A stretch of DNA of 5,918 nt from an uncultured Selenomonadaceae bacterium (GCA_905235425.1 CAJOKY010000197.1:1-5918), one strand, 5' to 3'. Numbered from the stretch's first letter, positions 1 through 5,704 are shown. Notes: generated from the sequence alone by a model not told the origin. Numbers and translations are program-made.

Positions 1-2
1 GA

Positions 3-953
3 GAAAAAATTTCACTTGACGAAGTGAAACGCGCATATAGTGAACCGCTTGAAAAAATATTTTCTACAGGGATTAGGGATCAGGGATTAGGGATCAGGGA
101 TCAGATACCGGCTACAGGCTACCGGCTAAAAGCTAAAAGCTACCAGCTAACCGCTAAACCTAGAATTTTTATTCCCGTCTTTCCCGGTACAAATTGCGAA
201 TACGACAGCGCAAAGGTATGGCGGCAGGCAGGCGGCGATCCAAAAATTTTTGTCATAAGAAATTTAACTCCTCAAGCAGTTGCCGAAAGTGTTGACGCTA
301 TGGTTGCAGAAATTAAAGCCGCGCAGATTATAATGTTGCCCGGCGGATTTAGCGGCGGCGATGAACCCGACGGCTCGGGAAAATTTATCGCGGCTATGTT
401 CAGAAACCCGCGCATTGCCGAAGAAGTAATGAACCTTCTGAAAAAGCGCGACGGCTTGATTTTGGGCATATGCAACGGTTTTCAAGCGCTGATAAAATTG
501 GGACTGTTGCCGTACGGCGAAATTCGCGAACTTGAAAACGATTCGCCTACCTTGACGCATAATTCACTTGGCAGACATGTAAGCACAATGGTTCGTACGC
601 GTATTGCCAATAACTCTTCGGCGTGGCTTAACTCTTGTAAAGTCGGCGACGTTCATACAATCGCCGTATCGCATGGTGAGGGACGTTTTGCCGCGAATCA
701 AAATTGGCTTGAAAAACTTTCAGCCAACGGTCAAATTGCTACTCAATATGTTGACTTCGACAATAAGCCTACCGCTAATTTACCTTTCAATCCCAACGGC
801 TCGGCATGGGCGATTGAAGGCATTACCGATGCCGACGGAAAAATTTTCGGAAAAATGGGGCACTCTGAACGTATTGGCGAAAATGTTTGCAAAAATGTTG
901 AAGGAAATAAAAATCAGCACCTGTTTGAATCCGGCGTAAAATATTTTTCTTAG
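3..953 (+). CDS. purL: Phosphoribosylformylglycinamidine synthase, C-terminal part with glutamine amidotransferase domain (5' end outside window)
   Basis: The frame is open from the first bases (EKISLDEVKRAYSEPLEKIF), so the GTG at 24 is an internal Val and the gene starts left of the window. The visible part is the last ~316 residues of a large fused PurL, which in purine synthesis converts FGAR to FGAM using ATP and glutamine in the cytoplasm. The amidotransferase domain starts near base 165 with IFIPVFPGTNCEYDSAK. The nucleophile Cys is at 471-473 in GICNGFQ, and the His and Glu of the triad are in GHSERIG (CAC 861-863, GAA 867-869), so this domain looks intact. Odd point: bases 69-159, between the synthase end and the amidotransferase domain, are 13 seven-base repeats translated as a low-complexity linker (GIRDQGLGIRDQ, then GYRLKAKSYQLTAK). 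PurL of this type commonly has a variable linker here, so function may be retained. The stop at 951-953 overlaps the next gene's ribosome binding site. A stand-alone PurQ is less likely because coding continues upstream. Confidence 0.9.
   Translation, partial: EKISLDEVKRAYSEPLEKIFSTGIRDQGLGIRDQIPATGYRLKAKSYQLTAKPRIFIPVFPGTNCEYDSAKVWRQAGGDPKIFVIRNLTPQAVAESVDAMVAEIKAAQIIMLPGGFSGGDEPDGSGKFIAAMFRNPRIAEEVMNLLKKRDGLILGICNGFQALIKLGLLPYGEIRELENDSPTLTHNSLGRHVSTMVRTRIANNSSAWLNSCKVGDVHTIAVSHGEGRFAANQNWLEKLSANGQIATQYVDFDNKPTANLPFNPNGSAWAIEGITDADGKIFGKMGHSERIGENVCKNVEGNKNQHLFESGVKYFS
69..99 (+). other. Canonical G-quadruplex motif in purL coding strand
   Basis: Five GGG runs (69-71, 76-78, 83-85, 90-92, 97-99) are separated by exactly four bases each (ATTA or ATCA). 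This satisfies the G3-N1-7 pattern with one spare G-run and would be present in the mRNA. Folding is inferred and not demonstrated. Confidence 0.6.
69..159 (+). repeat. Heptamer repeat array inside purL (13 units)
   Basis: Thirteen consecutive 7-base units: GGGATTA, GGGATCA, GGGATTA, GGGATCA, GGGATCA, GATACCG, GCTACAG, GCTACCG, GCTAAAA twice, GCTACCA, GCTAACC, GCTAAAC. There are two dialects, GGGATYA and GCTANNN, in one phase. Because 7 is not a multiple of 3, the peptide repeats only every 21 bases, giving IRDQGLG-like text. No stop codon arises in the used frame. The GCTACCGGCTAAA phrase recurs next to the CARF-like gene at 3937-3949. Confidence 0.92.
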
Positions 954-962
954 AGGTATTTT

Positions 963-2063
963 ATGGACAAGCCATGTTTTTCGATAATAATTCCCATGTA
1001 TAATGCCGAACGTTACATAAAAATTTGTATCGACAGCATTTTGAATCAAACGTTTCAAGATTTTGAAATTATTGTAGTGGACGACGCGTCAACAGATAAT
1101 TCTTGCAAAATTTGCAGTGAATTGTACGGTACCAATAAAAAAGTTCGTCTGATTCGTCAAGACAAAAATCATGGTACACCGTCTTTGGGCAGAAATTATG
1201 GTTTGGAAAATTCTTTTGGCGAATATATTTGGTTCATTGATAATGACGACGCAATAATACCTACGGCACTTGAAAAAATATATAATGCTACGAAAGCCGA
1301 ACAGGGGGTAGATGTAATACATTGTCTTGGGAGCTATAGGACTTCTCAGGATAACGCAAATCTTATTGAGATTTCAAAATTAACATTAAAATGGGATGAT
1401 CGTGAGGAAGGCTTTTTGGATGAAGATGTTGTATTAAGATTAAGTGATAACTGGGTTAAAAAAAGAATTTGGATCGCAACGTGGATAAATATTTACAATC
1501 GAGATTTTCTCGTAAAACATAATATGAGATTTTTAGATTGTTTAGTTGAGGATATGTCGATATCTTTTGAGGCATTGTGTTATGCAAAAAAATATTTAAT
1601 GTTTCGTGAGGCAATTTATATTTGGCGTCAACGTTCAAACTCGCTTTCAAATAAAACGGATTTTAATAGATTTAAGCTGTATGTAAAAAGTTTTATGGAA
1701 ATTTCTAATTTTATGTCAGAAGTTATGGAAAAAATCCCTGCTCTGAAAAATAATCGTATATTAAAGGAACAATCTGCTTTACAAATCGTTGATTATATTT
1801 TTCCACATAGGACGGTTCCTTTTTACAATGGCGCTCATATTAGTGCAGAATTGGACAACGCGGTTTATGATGCTATGGTGCCGATTTTTGGTGCAAACAC
1901 GACATTGGCGAAGTACCTTTTTCACGGATTCAATGCAATGTTTCAGAAGGCAAATAGTCTATCTCAACAGGTACGCTTATTGCAAAAACGTGAAGCCGTA
2001 TATCAGAAACAAGATAAACTGATTGAACAGTTGAAAAAATTGTTAGATCAGTACGAACGCTAA
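963..2063 (+). CDS. Glycosyltransferase family 2 (GT-A fold) with C-terminal coiled coil
   Basis: A 366-residue protein that likely transfers a sugar from a nucleotide-sugar donor onto a surface polysaccharide or lipid-linked glycan at the inner face of the membrane; donor and acceptor cannot be read. The N-terminus is classical GT2: SIIIPMYNAERYI at residues 7-19, IIVVDDASTDNS at 36-47 (nucleotide binding), and DNDD at 93-96, the metal-binding DXD-type motif. Glu196-Asp197 (EDMSISFEAL) is in the place of the usual catalytic-base region. No membrane segment is evident. Residues about 325-366 are rich in Gln, Lys, Leu and Glu (LLQKREAVYQKQDK, IEQLKKLLDQYER) and look like a coiled coil. The start ATG has AGAGGT at 952-957, five bases upstream. 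The gene begins 9 bases after purL stops, so co-transcription is likely. Bases about 1310-1830 look more AT-rich than the flanks, which may mean separate acquisition. Confidence 0.88.
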   Translation: MDKPCFSIIIPMYNAERYIKICIDSILNQTFQDFEIIVVDDASTDNSCKICSELYGTNKKVRLIRQDKNHGTPSLGRNYGLENSFGEYIWFIDNDDAIIPTALEKIYNATKAEQGVDVIHCLGSYRTSQDNANLIEISKLTLKWDDREEGFLDEDVVLRLSDNWVKKRIWIATWINIYNRDFLVKHNMRFLDCLVEDMSISFEALCYAKKYLMFREAIYIWRQRSNSLSNKTDFNRFKLYVKSFMEISNFMSEVMEKIPALKNNRILKEQSALQIVDYIFPHRTVPFYNGAHISAELDNAVYDAMVPIFGANTTLAKYLFHGFNAMFQKANSLSQQVRLLQKREAVYQKQDKLIEQLKKLLDQYER

Positions 2064-2111
2064 AGGATTGTTGGCGGCAAAAAGGCATTTCATTTGGCAG
2101 AAATTTTATTT

Positions 2112-2209
2112 TAGGAGGTAGAAAGTAGGGAGTAGGAGGTAGGAAGTAGGCGTCAGGAAAATTTTCACTCCTACCCTCTACAATCTACCCTCTACCCCCT
2201 AACCCCAAC
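2112..2209 (+). repeat. Heptamer repeat array with opposed arms upstream of mraY
   Basis: Seven-base units run TAGGAGG, TAGAAAG, TAGGGAG, TAGGAGG, TAGGAAG, TAGGCGT, CAGGAAA. After the palindrome GAAAATTTTC (2157-2166) they turn to the complementary strand as CTCCTAC, CCTCTAC, AATCTAC, CCTCTAC, CCCCTAA. The two arms (about 2112-2139 and 2168-2195) are imperfect inverted repeats able to form a long hairpin that ends about 15 bases before the mraY ribosome binding site. I saw no poly-T tract, so it does not look like an ordinary terminator. The preceding 2064-2111 holds nothing I can name. Confidence 0.88.
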
Positions 2210-2210
2210 G

Positions 2211-2216
2211 AAAGGA
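2211..2216 (+). promoter_or_regulatory. Ribosome binding site that sets the mraY start
   Basis: AAAGGA at 2211-2216 overlaps the ATG at 2216, so that ATG cannot use it. It is 5 bases before the ATG at 2222, a workable spacing, so translation most likely starts at 2222. Confidence 0.65.
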
Positions 2217-2221
2217 TGAAT

Positions 2222-3196
2222 ATGTTAGACATTTTCACTGCGGCGGCAATAGCGGCGGGCGTCGTCATAATGCTCGGACCGATATTAATACCGCTGTTAC
2301 ATAAATTAAAATTTGGGCAGAGCATACGCGACGAAGGACCGGCAAGTCACAAAGTCAAAAGCGGCACTCCTACAATGGGCGGAATTTTTTTGATAGCCGG
2401 TATTGTAATTGCTACTCTTCTTCGCGTAGATTTAACGACGGATATATTTTTGGCGCTGTTTATCATGGCAGGTCATTTCTTCTTAGGTTTTGCGGACGAT
2501 TATATTAAAGTCGTCAAGAAAAGAAATTTAGGTCTTCGCGCATGGCAAAAACTATTGGGACAAATTTTTATTGCCGCCGTAACTATTTACATTGCGACGA
2601 ATTATTTGGGCATTGAGACAACAATTTGGATACCGCTTATTGGCACGATAATTGACTTAGGCGTTTTATATTATGTCTTGGTTTTGTTAGTTATCGTCGG
2701 CGCGTCAAATGCCGTGAACTTGACAGACGGTCTTGACGGTTTGGCGTCGGGCTGTATGGCGATAGCGGCAGGCTGTTATTGCGTAATTTGTTTAATAACG
2801 GGTCATTATGAATTGGCGATATTCTGCGCGGCGACGGTCGGCGCTTGCATAGGATTTTTATTTTTCAACTTCCACCCTGCAAAAATTTTTATGGGCGATA
2901 CGGGATCATTGGCATTGGGCGGCGCTTTCGCGGCAATGGGAATTTTGACGCATACCGAATTAATTTTAATCGTCATAGGTTTTGTTTTTGTATGTGAGGC
3001 AATGTCGGTAATTCTGCAGGTAATTTCATTTCAAACTACCGGTAAACGCATTTTCAGAATGAGTCCGATACATCATCATTTTGAATTGGGCGGCTGGAGT
3101 GAAGTTAAAGTTGTTTTGGTATTTTGGACTGTAGGATTAATCGGCGGCATATTGGGAATAATTTTGTTATTGGGTTCATCAGTAAGAATTATGTAA
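2222..3196 (+). CDS. mraY: Phospho-N-acetylmuramoyl-pentapeptide-transferase (MraY)
   Basis: This integral membrane enzyme transfers phospho-MurNAc-pentapeptide from the UDP precursor to undecaprenyl phosphate, giving lipid I, the first membrane step of peptidoglycan synthesis. The protein is 324 residues, the usual length for Firmicutes-type MraY, with about ten hydrophobic segments. Family motifs are all present: GPASHKVKSGTPTMGG at 39-54, the Asp pair in FADDYIKV (D92, D93), NAVNLTDGLDGLASG from 163 with D169 and D172, the FMGDTGS loop with D226, and PIHHHFELGGW with His284-286. No key residue is missing. I chose the ATG at 2222 over the one at 2216 because of ribosome-binding-site spacing. 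Context is unusual: mraY normally lies between murF and murD in the division/cell-wall cluster, but here it sits between a glycosyltransferase and iorB, with heptamer arrays on both sides. A WecA/TagO-type paralogue is unlikely given the MraY-type HHH motif. Confidence 0.95.
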   Translation: MLDIFTAAAIAAGVVIMLGPILIPLLHKLKFGQSIRDEGPASHKVKSGTPTMGGIFLIAGIVIATLLRVDLTTDIFLALFIMAGHFFLGFADDYIKVVKKRNLGLRAWQKLLGQIFIAAVTIYIATNYLGIETTIWIPLIGTIIDLGVLYYVLVLLVIVGASNAVNLTDGLDGLASGCMAIAAGCYCVICLITGHYELAIFCAATVGACIGFLFFNFHPAKIFMGDTGSLALGGAFAAMGILTHTELILIVIGFVFVCEAMSVILQVISFQTTGKRIFRMSPIHHHFELGGWSEVKVVLVFWTVGLIGGILGIILLLGSSVRIM

Positions 3197-3198
3197 AC

Positions 3199-3268
3199 GG
3201 TTAGCTTGTAGCTGGTAGCTTGTAACAGATACTCACTACTCACTACTCACTACTTACTACCCACTTTA
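3199..3268 (+). repeat. Heptamer repeat array between mraY and iorB
   Basis: Ten 7-base units: GGTTAGC, TTGTAGC, TGGTAGC, TTGTAAC, AGATACT, CACTACT three times, TACTACC, CACTTTA. It starts two bases after the mraY stop and ends just before the iorB ribosome binding site. Bases 3209-3226 and 3239-3259 reappear inverted downstream of iorB, at 3929-3946 (17 of 18 identical) and 3850-3870 (21 of 21 identical). Confidence 0.9.
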
Positions 3269-3273
3269 CAAAC

Positions 3274-3278
3274 GGAGG
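3274..3278 (+). promoter_or_regulatory. Ribosome binding site for the TTG start of iorB
   Basis: GGAGG is 8 bases before TTG at 3287. There is no ATG in frame before residue 42, which is inside a conserved motif, so this strong site settles the TTG start. Confidence 0.75.
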
Positions 3279-3286
3279 TATTTAAT

Positions 3287-3859
3287 TTGGAAACAAAAAA
3301 TATTATTATAGTAGGCGTAGGCGGTCAAGGTTCACTGCTTGCCAGTAAAATTTTGGGGCAACTTCTTTTAAGTGAGGGTTACGACGTGAAAGTTTCAGAA
3401 GTTCACGGCATGAGCCAACGCGGCGGCAGTGTCATAACCTACGTGAGATTCGGCGACAAAGTTTATTCGCCGGTAGTTGACAAAGGCGAGGCGGATTTCA
3501 TTGTTTCATTTGAAATTTTGGAAACTGCGCGTTGGATTTCGTACCTTAAACCTAACGGTCAGATTGTCACAAATACGCAACAGATTGATCCAATGCCGGT
3601 AATAACCGGTGCGGCGACGTACCCTGAAAATCTTGTTGAAAAAATGCGTGCAAAGGGTTTCAAGGTTGACGCTATGGATTGCCTGTCACTTGCCAAAAAA
3701 GCCGGTTCACAAAAAGCCGTCAATATCGTGTTGCTCGGCAGATTGTCACATTACTTCGACATTCCGCAGGACGCATGGCAAGCGGCACTTAAAGCGTGCG
3801 TACCGGAAAAATTTTTGGAGCTGAATAAAAAAGCATTTGAATTAGGGATTAGTAAGTAG
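3287..3859 (+). CDS. iorB: Indolepyruvate:ferredoxin oxidoreductase, beta subunit
   Basis: A 190-residue cytoplasmic protein matching the beta (gamma-type) subunit of indolepyruvate oxidoreductase. With the large TPP- and Fe-S-containing IorA it oxidatively decarboxylates arylpyruvates from aromatic amino acids to aryl-acetyl-CoA, reducing ferredoxin. Visible motifs: the GVGGQGS glycine-rich loop at residues 10-16 and the subunit signature SEVHGMSQRGGSV at 37-49, followed by YSPVVDKGEADFIVSFE. Length is typical. It starts with TTG after GGAGG. The last codons (Leu-Gly-Ile-Ser-Lys) and the TAG stop lie within the downstream heptamer array, so the C-terminal tail has been shaped by the repeat. 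iorA, normally the immediate upstream neighbour, is not in this window; mraY is there instead. A related 2-oxoacid:acceptor oxidoreductase gamma subunit of other substrate specificity remains possible. Confidence 0.88.
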   Translation: METKNIIIVGVGGQGSLLASKILGQLLLSEGYDVKVSEVHGMSQRGGSVITYVRFGDKVYSPVVDKGEADFIVSFEILETARWISYLKPNGQIVTNTQQIDPMPVITGAATYPENLVEKMRAKGFKVDAMDCLSLAKKAGSQKAVNIVLLGRLSHYFDIPQDAWQAALKACVPEKFLELNKKAFELGISK

Positions 3860-3946
3860 TGAGTAGTGAGGTAGTGAGTAGTGACTACTTACTATTAACT
3901 ACTTACTACTTACTAAAGTTAGTGAGTAGTTACAAGCTACCGGCTA
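3842..3946 (+). repeat. Heptamer repeat array with nested hairpins, overlapping iorB 3' end
   Basis: Units run TTAGGGA, TTAGTAA, GTAGTGA twice, an extra G, GTAGTGA twice, then inverted: CTACTTA, CTATTAA, CTACTTA twice, CTAAAGT, TAGTGAG, TAGTTAC, ending in AAGCTACCGGCTA. The outer arms 3849-3867 and 3898-3916 pair over 19 positions (18 Watson-Crick, one G-U). Inside, 3871-3881 pairs with 3885-3895 around a TGA loop. The iorB stop codon is in the outer left arm. There is no T-tract after the stem, so a classical terminator is not supported. Confidence 0.9.
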
Positions 3947-3949
3947 AAT

Positions 3950-3955
3950 GGAGGG
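3950..3955 (+). promoter_or_regulatory. Ribosome binding site that sets the CARF gene start
   Basis: GGAGGG is 7 bases before the ATG at 3963. The earlier ATG at 3948 overlaps this site and would lack one of its own, so 3963 is preferred. Confidence 0.75.
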
Positions 3956-3962
3956 ATTTACT

Positions 3963-4973
3963 ATGGAAAATATTTTTCTTACGTTTTTAAGCACTGTAAG
4001 AGTTGATTCAGCGCCTACGCCCTACAACAATGTCAGCGGCGAACCTACCAAAACTACAAATGAATCTGCGTTTCGCTACTTTTTGCAAGATGATTCTGCA
4101 GGCGGCAACATTTCAAAAATTTTTATTTTCGCGTCAAACGCCGTTCGCGCAGATATAAAAGATTATCGCGATGATGACGGCAACACCGTGACGCATTTGG
4201 AATATTTCAAAAAGCGTATGGCAAAATTTATGCCGAATATCGACGAGTGCATAACCGACGAAACAATTTACCCGTACGATGAAGACGGTGACTGCGAAAA
4301 AAATTTGCGCAGTGTTGCAGAGATGGCTGAGCGTATTCAAAATTACGCACGCGGCAAAGATGTATGCCTGCACGCCGATTTAACAGGCGGAATGCGGCAT
4401 ATTAATATGATGATGCTTGACGTTATCAGACTGCTTGAATACAGCGGCGTCAAAATCGGCAAGCTTTTATATTCAAATCTTTCGACAAAGCGCGTTGAGG
4501 AACTCAATAACATTTACGATCTGTTTCAGCTCATTTCCGGCGTTGAAGAATTTGTAAATTTCGGCAGTGTCGAGGCGCTTAATAAATATTACGCCGCCAA
4601 TGCCGACCAATTTAAAAAATCCGTCGCGTTGAAAAAATTGACTGACGCAATGGCAAATTTTGCAAAGTCTATCAAGCTTTGTCGCTACGGCGATTTTAAA
4701 AAGGCGATTGAAAAACTTCACGACGCTATTAACGATTTTTCCGCAGAACCGCAAAATATTCACGATATTTTTATGGCGCGACTTATCGACAAAATTCGTG
4801 AAAAATATGATTTGCTGATTTCTACGCGCGGCGAATTATTCGTTGGTGCATTAAGCACGACTACTTGCAACAGGCACTTACGCTTTACACCGAGCGCGTA
4901 CCGGAATATTTGGGGGAAAACGGTTTTTTACATTTGTCCGACGAAAACCTTAAAAATTTGGACAATATGGTAG
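3963..4973 (+). CDS. CARF-like CRISPR-associated protein (Csx/TM1812-like), frameshifted
   Basis: The first ~291 residues resemble proteins with a CRISPR-associated Rossmann (CARF) domain of the Csx/TM1812 'DxTHG' type, which in type III CRISPR immunity bind cyclic oligoadenylates. Seen: an N-terminal strand IFLTFLSTVRV (4-14), a second strand KIFIFAS (52-58), and LHADLTGGMRHINMM with DLTGG at 139-143 in the place of the DxTHG motif, then a helix LDVIRLLEYSGVKI. After about residue 180 the protein looks helical. The reading frame then goes wrong: family-like sequence (IRWCIKHDYLQQALTLYTE) continues in another frame from about 4838, so the in-frame tail from residue ~292 to the stop at 4971-4973 is probably not native. 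One missing base near 4836 would restore GELIRWCIKHDYLQQAL. The C-terminus, where a HEPN RNase motif would be expected, is lost at the downstream junction. No cas gene or CRISPR array is visible. Family assignment is from remembered motifs; moderate confidence. Confidence 0.6.
   Translation: MENIFLTFLSTVRVDSAPTPYNNVSGEPTKTTNESAFRYFLQDDSAGGNISKIFIFASNAVRADIKDYRDDDGNTVTHLEYFKKRMAKFMPNIDECITDETIYPYDEDGDCEKNLRSVAEMAERIQNYARGKDVCLHADLTGGMRHINMMMLDVIRLLEYSGVKIGKLLYSNLSTKRVEELNNIYDLFQLISGVEEFVNFGSVEALNKYYAANADQFKKSVALKKLTDAMANFAKSIKLCRYGDFKKAIEKLHDAINDFSAEPQNIHDIFMARLIDKIREKYDLLISTRGELFVGALSTTTCNRHLRFTPSAYRNIWGKTVFYICPTKTLKIWTIW
4820..4845 (+). other. Apparent -1 frameshift in the CARF-like gene
   Basis: Left of here the frame beginning at 3963 reads sensibly up to ...STRGE (Glu codon 4833-4835). 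Right of about 4838 the frame one base back reads IRWCIKHDYLQQALTLYTERVPEYL. There is no X-XXY-YYZ slippery heptamer and no long homopolymer, so a lost base (mutation or sequencing error) fits better than programmed frameshifting. The exact base cannot be fixed. Confidence 0.65.
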
Positions 4974-5524
4974 AAAATGACAGACGCAGTCGCTATTTTT
5001 ACCTGCTTAACGTATTTAATGCCAAAGACCATACCGCAATCGGTGAAAGTACTTATCATAATGCAATTATGCTGGAAGCTAAGAAACAGTATCCTGAAGT
5101 GATTGCCAACCCCGCTTTGTGTACCGAGGAATTCCTAACCGACGATCTCTTCAAGATTGCTTCACAGACTCAGATAAGAGATGTTGATATTATTGTATTC
5201 CTGCGAAATGCTGTTACTCCCGTGCTTTCAAATACTTTCTCTATTGCTCAGACATCAACCTCTTCTGAACAGTTCCTGGCTCAGGTAATGAGTGCTTATC
5301 CCGAGAAGAGCGCTGAGTTCGCTTTGATTAAGCAGTTCGTAGATAATTTGGATCTTGTAGCACTTTCCGCTTTGAATGCTCATGATTATGCTCAACAGAT
5401 TCTGAATCTGGTTAATGCTTCTGAGCTTCCTCAGAATATTAAGGATGCTTTGATAGCAGGTGTTGAAGTTAGCTTCGCCAGCTATGAGCTCTGGAATTCT
5501 GGTGTTATGAGTGTGGGAGAATAA
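4865..5524 (+). CDS. Composite reading frame: CARF-gene tail joined in frame to the C-terminal part of an unrecognised Bacteroidales-like protein
   Basis: This open frame has two unlike halves. About the first 55 residues (QQALTLYTERVPEYL to FYLLNVFNAKD) continue the CARF-like protein after its frameshift; the TTG at 4865 has no ribosome binding site and is probably an internal Leu. From roughly residue 60 (TYHNAIMLEAKKQYPEV) to the end (YELWNSGVMSVGE) the text is different: helical, with no motif I recognise and no membrane segment. Here Lys is AAG in 5 of 6 cases and Gln is CAG in 9 of 10, unlike the AAA- and CAA-richer codons upstream. This matches the Bacteroidales-type cdsA that follows, so I read it as the 3' end of a Bacteroidales gene whose start is missing. 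The halves need not occur as one protein in any cell. Function of the second half is unknown. Confidence 0.55.
   Translation: MQQALTLYTERVPEYLGENGFLHLSDENLKNLDNMVENDRRSRYFYLLNVFNAKDHTAIGESTYHNAIMLEAKKQYPEVIANPALCTEEFLTDDLFKIASQTQIRDVDIIVFLRNAVTPVLSNTFSIAQTSTSSEQFLAQVMSAYPEKSAEFALIKQFVDNLDLVALSALNAHDYAQQILNLVNASELPQNIKDALIAGVEVSFASYELWNSGVMSVGE
5020..5060 (+). other. Probable junction between two genomes
   Basis: Left of this interval the protein still reads like the CARF gene (SRYFYLLNVFNAKD). Right of it codon choice and neighbours are Bacteroidales-like. I see no target-site duplication, terminal inverted repeat, tRNA end or integrase. The exact breakpoint cannot be placed to better than about 40 bases. 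Confidence 0.65.
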
Positions 5525-5588
5525 AGGCCTATATACAACGCTAAGAATAATTAGACAACTTTATTCGTCTAGTACCAGAAAACATTAA

Positions 5589-5625
5589 ATGAGGATGCGT
5601 CGTCAGGCGCATCCTCATATTATAT
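5589..5625 (+). terminator. Hairpin terminator between convergent genes
   Basis: An 11-bp perfect stem (ATGAGGATGCG at 5589-5599 with CGCATCCTCAT at 5608-5618) encloses an 8-base loop and is followed by an AT-rich, T-containing tail. It lies 64 bases after the upstream stop codon and about 85 bases beyond the cdsA stop, so it could serve both strands. The T-tract is interrupted (ATTATATTTGTT), which lowers certainty. The rest of 5525-5704 holds nothing else I can support. Confidence 0.7.
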
Positions 5626-5704
5626 TTGTTAATCAGAATTTTTCTTGTTAACTTGTTTCCTGGGTAATATAATTTATAAATGCGACAGTCTTAGAACTGA
5701 ACCT

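Noticed and set aside
264..560. Minus-strand open frames across purL, and similar ones across the glycosyltransferase and CARF genes
   Set aside because: They lie opposite strongly supported coding regions, have no ribosome binding sites, and their Cys/Phe/Arg-rich products match no family I know.
24..953. A complete 309-residue gene starting at GTG 24
   Set aside because: The frame is open back to the window edge and upstream residues continue the PurL domain, so GTG is an internal Val codon. There is also no ribosome binding site before it.
1789..2022. Plus-strand 77-residue frame inside the glycosyltransferase gene
   Set aside because: It is wholly contained in another frame of a well-supported gene and shows no motif.
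2064..2111. Terminator after the glycosyltransferase gene
   Set aside because: There are T-rich stretches but no convincing stem directly in front of them.
3199..3268. Possible CRISPR array, given repeats near a CARF-like gene
   Set aside because: The units are 7-base tandem repeats without spacers; there are no 25-40 bp repeats alternating with unique spacers.
4820..4845. Programmed -1 ribosomal frameshifting in the CARF-like gene
   Set aside because: No slippery heptamer of the X-XXY-YYZ type at the frame change and no clear downstream stem or pseudoknot. A lost base is simpler.
5550..5573. Second hairpin TAGAC...GTCTA after the composite reading frame
   Set aside because: Only a 5-bp stem with a long loop; far weaker than the 11-bp stem at 5589-5618.
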